Source of the DNA: OLB23 sp965230965
Lineage (GTDB): Bacteria; Patescibacteriota; Microgenomatia; UBA1406; HO2-37-13b
NCBI GenBank assembly: GCA_965230965.1
Contig: OZ246401.1
Coordinates: 620,001-684,000, forward strand
Reading direction: 5' to 3'
DNA length: 64,000 bases
A program made the position numbers and the translations under genes. The first letter of the stretch is position 1. Each line of letters starts with the position of its first letter. Below, piece after piece: positions 60,725 through 64,000 of the stretch. The notes under the pieces are model-generated. The model was not told the origin of the DNA and did no database searches. It worked only from the letters and a program-made list of their open reading frames with translations.

Positions 60725-62421
60725 AAATTATCGGACGTGCTATTATAGGACTTTTTATTCTTGTGACAGGGTTTCTTGTGGTCACATCTTCGGTTTTTGC
60801 ACAAGTAAACCCATTTGAAAATGTTGAGCATATTGATAGGTACGAAGTATTAATTAACGTCCAGAAAGATGGAACATTGTCAATCACAGAGAAGATCCAA
60901 TATGATTTTGCGAATGTTGATCGGCATGGTATCAAACGATGGATCCCTCTGAGATTTCAAGATGGAGAAAAAGAATATGAGATGGAATTGACTAACGTGC
61001 AGATTTTAATGGATGGAGGAAGTAAAGTGCCCGTAGATTTTTCTTCAAGCGAAGGGATTCGCGAAATTAAAATAGGAGATCCGAATAAGACAATTACCGG
61101 AAAACATACGTACGAAATTCGGTATATGATCGCAGGAGGTATGCGGTATTTTGATGATCATGATGAATTATATTGGAATGCAATTGGCCAAGATTGGCAA
61201 GTACCCATATTAGAAAGTGCTGTTCATATTGAGTACCCACAGGAGGTGAATAGAGAATTGATAGAAGCACAGTGTTTCACAGGTGTGATTGGATCGACGG
61301 AACAAAATTGTCAGACGTTTGCTAATCAAGGTAGAGTAGATATTTCCTCAAGCAACATATTGTCACCTGGAGAAGGCATGACCATTGTTGTTGGCTTACC
61401 AACGGGTTCTGTTGCGCGGCTTTTGCCTAAGGAGTACATACCGTTTAGTAAAACACCGTTAGGCAAACTTCTCATCACCATAGGAATGATTGTGGCTATT
61501 ATTGGGGCAATTGCATGGTATATAGTTTATCCAATTTGGATTGCCGTACGATGGTTTTTATACGGTCGTGATCCTGATGTCGGAATAGATGTAACGGCTT
61601 ATTTTGAAGGGCCAAAGGTTGGGAAAGGGCATCTGTCGCCAGCTGAAACAGGTGGGCTTATTGACGAAAAAGTTGATAGACGTGACATTGTTGCAGCTTT
61701 GGTTGATTTAGCAAGACGAGGATATGTAAAGATTGAAGAACGTGAGGAAAAGGATTTCTATCTTTATAGATTGCATGAGCAAAGAAAGAATGACAGATTG
61801 CAGGATTTTGAAGATGATATTTTGAACGCAATGTTTGCAACAGCAGACGAGGTGCGCTTAAAGGATGTTAAAAATATCACGTCTGAACTTTCAGTTATTG
61901 AAAATAAGATTTATCAGCGACTTATGGACGATGCATTTTTCGTAAAAAATCCAAAGAAAGTGCGTGATTTTTATGGAGTAATTACCGGTATTGCTATGAT
62001 GACGTTCAATTTTCAGCTGCTACTAATCAGCGCACTTTTTGGCAATGCTATGCCGCGCAAGACGTTAAAGGGTGCGCGCGCTGCGCAGCAGGCGCGCGGC
62101 CTGCAGAATTTCCTGACAAGTCAGGAACGCCAAATAAATTATCAAGGCAACATGCAGATGCTCTTTGAGAAGCTGTTGCCGTATGCCGTTGCCTTTGGCG
62201 TAGAGAAGCATTGGATACAGCGCTTCGCAGACCTTGGCGTAGAAATTGTGCAGCCAGTCTGGTATGTCGGCCAAAGCCATTTTGCGTCATCGTTCAGCGA
62301 TTTCAATTCCGCTGCTCGTACATCATCATATACCCAGACGACCTCATCGTACTCATCTTCAGGCTTTTCTGGGGGATCATCCGGCGGCGGCGGTGGCGGT
62401 GGCGGTGGAGGCAGTTGGTAA
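60721..62421 (+). CDS. DUF2207 membrane protein with a glycine-rich tail
   Basis: This is a 566-aa protein. A signal segment (IIGLFILVTGFLVVTSSVFA) precedes an exterior DUF2207 domain (YEVLINVQKDGTLSITEKIQ, then HGIKRWIPLRFQDGEKEYEM). Two membrane helices near 245-270 and 415-435 flank a cytoplasmic region with YFEGPKVGKGHLSPAETGGL. The C-terminus is Ser/Gly-rich and ends in a run of glycines and SW, typical of this family. DUF2207 proteins are widespread in CPR and Firmicutes; function is unknown. It is coupled to the metallopeptidase gene. Confidence 0.88.
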   Translation: MKIIGRAIIGLFILVTGFLVVTSSVFAQVNPFENVEHIDRYEVLINVQKDGTLSITEKIQYDFANVDRHGIKRWIPLRFQDGEKEYEMELTNVQILMDGGSKVPVDFSSSEGIREIKIGDPNKTITGKHTYEIRYMIAGGMRYFDDHDELYWNAIGQDWQVPILESAVHIEYPQEVNRELIEAQCFTGVIGSTEQNCQTFANQGRVDISSSNILSPGEGMTIVVGLPTGSVARLLPKEYIPFSKTPLGKLLITIGMIVAIIGAIAWYIVYPIWIAVRWFLYGRDPDVGIDVTAYFEGPKVGKGHLSPAETGGLIDEKVDRRDIVAALVDLARRGYVKIEEREEKDFYLYRLHEQRKNDRLQDFEDDILNAMFATADEVRLKDVKNITSELSVIENKIYQRLMDDAFFVKNPKKVRDFYGVITGIAMMTFNFQLLLISALFGNAMPRKTLKGARAAQQARGLQNFLTSQERQINYQGNMQMLFEKLLPYAVAFGVEKHWIQRFADLGVEIVQPVWYVGQSHFASSFSDFNSAARTSSYTQTTSSYSSSGFSGGSSGGGGGGGGGGSW

Positions 62422-62430
62422 TATAAGCAG

Positions 62431-62516
62431 CGGAGGTGATGGGATTCGAACCCATGAGAGGTTTTCACCTCGCAGGTTTAGCAAACCTGTGCACTAGGCC
62501 ACTATGCGACACCTCC
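62431..62516 (-). tRNA. tRNA-Ser (GCT)
   Basis: On the minus strand, acceptor GGAGGTG pairs with CACCTCC. The anticodon loop holds TTTGCTAAA (anticodon GCT), a long variable arm has GCGAGGTG...CACCTCTC-like pairing, and the T arm is GGGTTCGAATCCC. The discriminator is G, as expected for serine tRNAs. No CCA is encoded. Its promoter is in repeat copy G. Confidence 0.94.
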
Positions 62517-62533
62517 AAACAAACTCACGACTT

Positions 62534-62572
62534 ATTATAACAGGGCACGATCCTAAACAAGACACGGTCTTC
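62534..62572 (-). repeat. Palindromic promoter-bearing repeat, copy G
   Basis: On the minus strand it reads GAAGACCGTGTCTTGTTTAG then GATCGTGCCCTG and TATAAT (62539-62534). The extended -10 (TGTTATAAT) ends 17 nt before tRNA-Ser. It matches copy D over about 28 bases. Confidence 0.78.
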
Positions 62573-62638
62573 TTTACTTCTTGACATGTTTGTCCAAAAA
62601 AATTACCATCAAATACATAGAGTAAGTTTGCATAAGCC

Positions 62639-64000
62639 ATGGTTAACAAATTGTTCAAAAAAGTTTCATCTGACCTCACTTTATTGCCTCACAAGGGTCT
62701 CTTTGTAACCCTATTTTTACTTATATCACTCTTGGTTACATTTGAACTTGCCCGTAACCCCGTCTTTAGATTGACCCGAGCTGACGAACTCAATTTGCCT
62801 GAGGGTTACTCTGCACTCGAATACTTACAAGCGTTGGGCCAAGCCGACACAAACAATGATGGCGTCATTAATCTTTTCGACTATGCTGTGCTCATGGATC
62901 AGGATTATGGAAAGCAAGACGCATTTATTACGTCTGACGTTAATTATGATCAAAAAGCCAATGCGCTCGATGCCTCGTTCATGCTTAATCATTTTTATAC
63001 CGAAGTTGACGGTGAACGTGAAAAAATCTTCTCAAGTCAACAGTACATAGATGAAATAAATAAAGAAATTGCCATGCGCAATGAAGATAAGCTTCCACAA
63101 TCAAACGCTGATGACACTACGCTTTCTATCACCTCAGAAGAAGGTGGCTCTGAACCAGAATTTGGTCGTAACGTCATTCCACAAGTTTTAGGAACAGTTT
63201 CTGCATATACTGGAGCTTCTGCTTTTTCCATGAGTTTTGATGTGCCTAAAGGTCCTGGTGGTCTTGCTCCTGCGCTTGGTCTCAGCTATTCTTCTGCTTC
63301 GATTGATGATGCACGTGACAACGGCAGCGATGGCGGAAAACCTTTTTACGTCGATGCAAGCAGATACACTCCATTCCAAGCAGGTTACGGATTCTCGCTT
63401 TCTGGTGTAGGTTCAATTATCCGAGATACAAAAGGTGAGAAGGAAGTATATAAGTTGAAGGGTAATCTTTACCATCGTTATATTTTAAATCTTCCAGGAG
63501 GTATTTCAGCAGAGATGAAATATAATCCAACAACTGGTCGATGGGTTTCGATTCCACAATCTTTCATAAAAATTGAACATCGATCACCAGGAAAAGTCAC
63601 CCTTGGAGCCCTAAGCTATCTTGATCCTTGGGATTGGAAGATTACGACTAAAGATGGGACGACATACTTTTTTGGCGAGGAGAATATAGAAACAAAATTA
63701 GCTGCAGATGCGCGTATTCATGGCTCAGAAGATATTCGTAATGCTGAAGGCAACCTAACTGGTACAAAGAATGGTAATCTATACGTTGAATTTGATAAAG
63801 GACAGTTATGCAAAGGTGATAGCGAACGTGATCCTTGCCGTGAAAGAGAGAAAGATGGGAAAGTCTTAATTGTGACAAAATGGCTTCTTCGCAAAGTAGA
63901 AACCGCTGATGGTCGTGCTATAAATTACACGTACGACACACAGCAGAGTTATCTTGAAAAACCTTGGAAAGATACTTCAATTGCATTTGTTACCGCAACA
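62639..64000 (+). CDS. Rhs/SpvB-like protein with dockerin-like repeats, partial at 3' end
   Basis: The frame is open from ATG 62639 to the window end (454 residues seen). A signal-anchor segment (GLFVTLFLLISLLVTFELA) comes first. Two calcium-binding dockerin-like repeats follow: DTNNDGVINLFDYAVLMDQD and DVNYDQKANALDASFMLNHF. Then comes a region like the start of SpvB/TcaC/Rhs proteins (GLAPALGLSYSSASIDDARD, then GYGFSLSGVGSIIRDTKGEK, DPWDWKITTKDGTTYFFGEE). Such proteins wrap a toxin or adhesin in a beta-cocoon. A weak TTGACA lies at 62581-62586. Dockerin-like elements at the N-terminus of an Rhs-type protein are unusual. Confidence 0.8.
   Translation, partial: MVNKLFKKVSSDLTLLPHKGLFVTLFLLISLLVTFELARNPVFRLTRADELNLPEGYSALEYLQALGQADTNNDGVINLFDYAVLMDQDYGKQDAFITSDVNYDQKANALDASFMLNHFYTEVDGEREKIFSSQQYIDEINKEIAMRNEDKLPQSNADDTTLSITSEEGGSEPEFGRNVIPQVLGTVSAYTGASAFSMSFDVPKGPGGLAPALGLSYSSASIDDARDNGSDGGKPFYVDASRYTPFQAGYGFSLSGVGSIIRDTKGEKEVYKLKGNLYHRYILNLPGGISAEMKYNPTTGRWVSIPQSFIKIEHRSPGKVTLGALSYLDPWDWKITTKDGTTYFFGEENIETKLAADARIHGSEDIRNAEGNLTGTKNGNLYVEFDKGQLCKGDSERDPCREREKDGKVLIVTKWLLRKVETADGRAINYTYDTQQSYLEKPWKDTSIAFVTAT

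Overview
The window looks like a chromosomal piece of a Candidate Phyla Radiation (Patescibacteria) bacterium. The signs are giant LamG, Kelch and tail-fibre-like surface proteins, stripped-down ComEA/ComEC, an isolated sortase, a SecE-NusG-L11-L1 block, tRNAs without an encoded CCA, and many genes with a -10 box only 4-10 nt before the start codon, as expected for leaderless mRNAs. TGA is a stop here (several ATGA overlaps), which argues against the CPR lineages that read TGA as glycine. This placement is inferred from gene content and style; there is no rRNA in the window. Most of the sequence is AT-rich, apart from two GC-rich patches at about 41.4-42.9 kb and 50.0-50.5 kb.

Layout. 1-8.5 kb: a minus-strand operon of a catalytic-domain-less XerC-like protein, a 48-aa protein, a giant seven-LamG protein and a tail-fibre-like protein that runs off the window. 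9.1-17.7 kb: secreted or membrane proteins in two paralogous sets, each pairing a WxL-like beta protein with a DUF916-like membrane partner, around a PaaX-like regulator and comEA-comEC. 17.7-26.7 kb: secE-nusG-rplK-rplA, glyA, a HEPN protein, trpS, leuS, tRNA-Lys and an M16 peptidase. 26.8-37.4 kb: a 2368-aa Kelch/FN3 protein followed by an ABC ATPase, a MacB/FtsX-like permease and an inactive rhodanese. 37.6-40.6 kb: prepilin peptidase, a methyltransferase and a TrmB-like regulator.

40.6-43.3 kb is the most unusual part. Two tandem consensus promoters drive a region of about 610 nt with no convincing gene, which folds into long nested stems and ends in a strong intrinsic terminator. GC-rich DNA packed with hairpins follows, holding two small Shine-Dalgarno-led orphan genes and three copies of a related hairpin, then a second folded RNA that shares motifs with the first. 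43.4-53.4 kb is metabolic: ndk, an amidohydrolase, the two subunits of a 2-oxoacid:ferredoxin oxidoreductase split by an unknown 614-aa gene, and a two-subunit ATP-citrate lyase. 53.5-64 kb holds a sortase, a PEGA protein, MreB, tRNA-Arg, a WecG-type glycosyltransferase, a nucleotidyltransferase between two coiled-coil proteins, a zinc-ribbon membrane protein, a putative metallopeptidase, a DUF2207 protein, tRNA-Ser and the start of an Rhs/SpvB-like protein with dockerin-like repeats.

A short nested palindrome recurs at least seven times at gene borders between 21 and 63 kb. It usually carries or abuts a promoter -10 box, and one copy lies in frame inside the ATP-citrate lyase gene.
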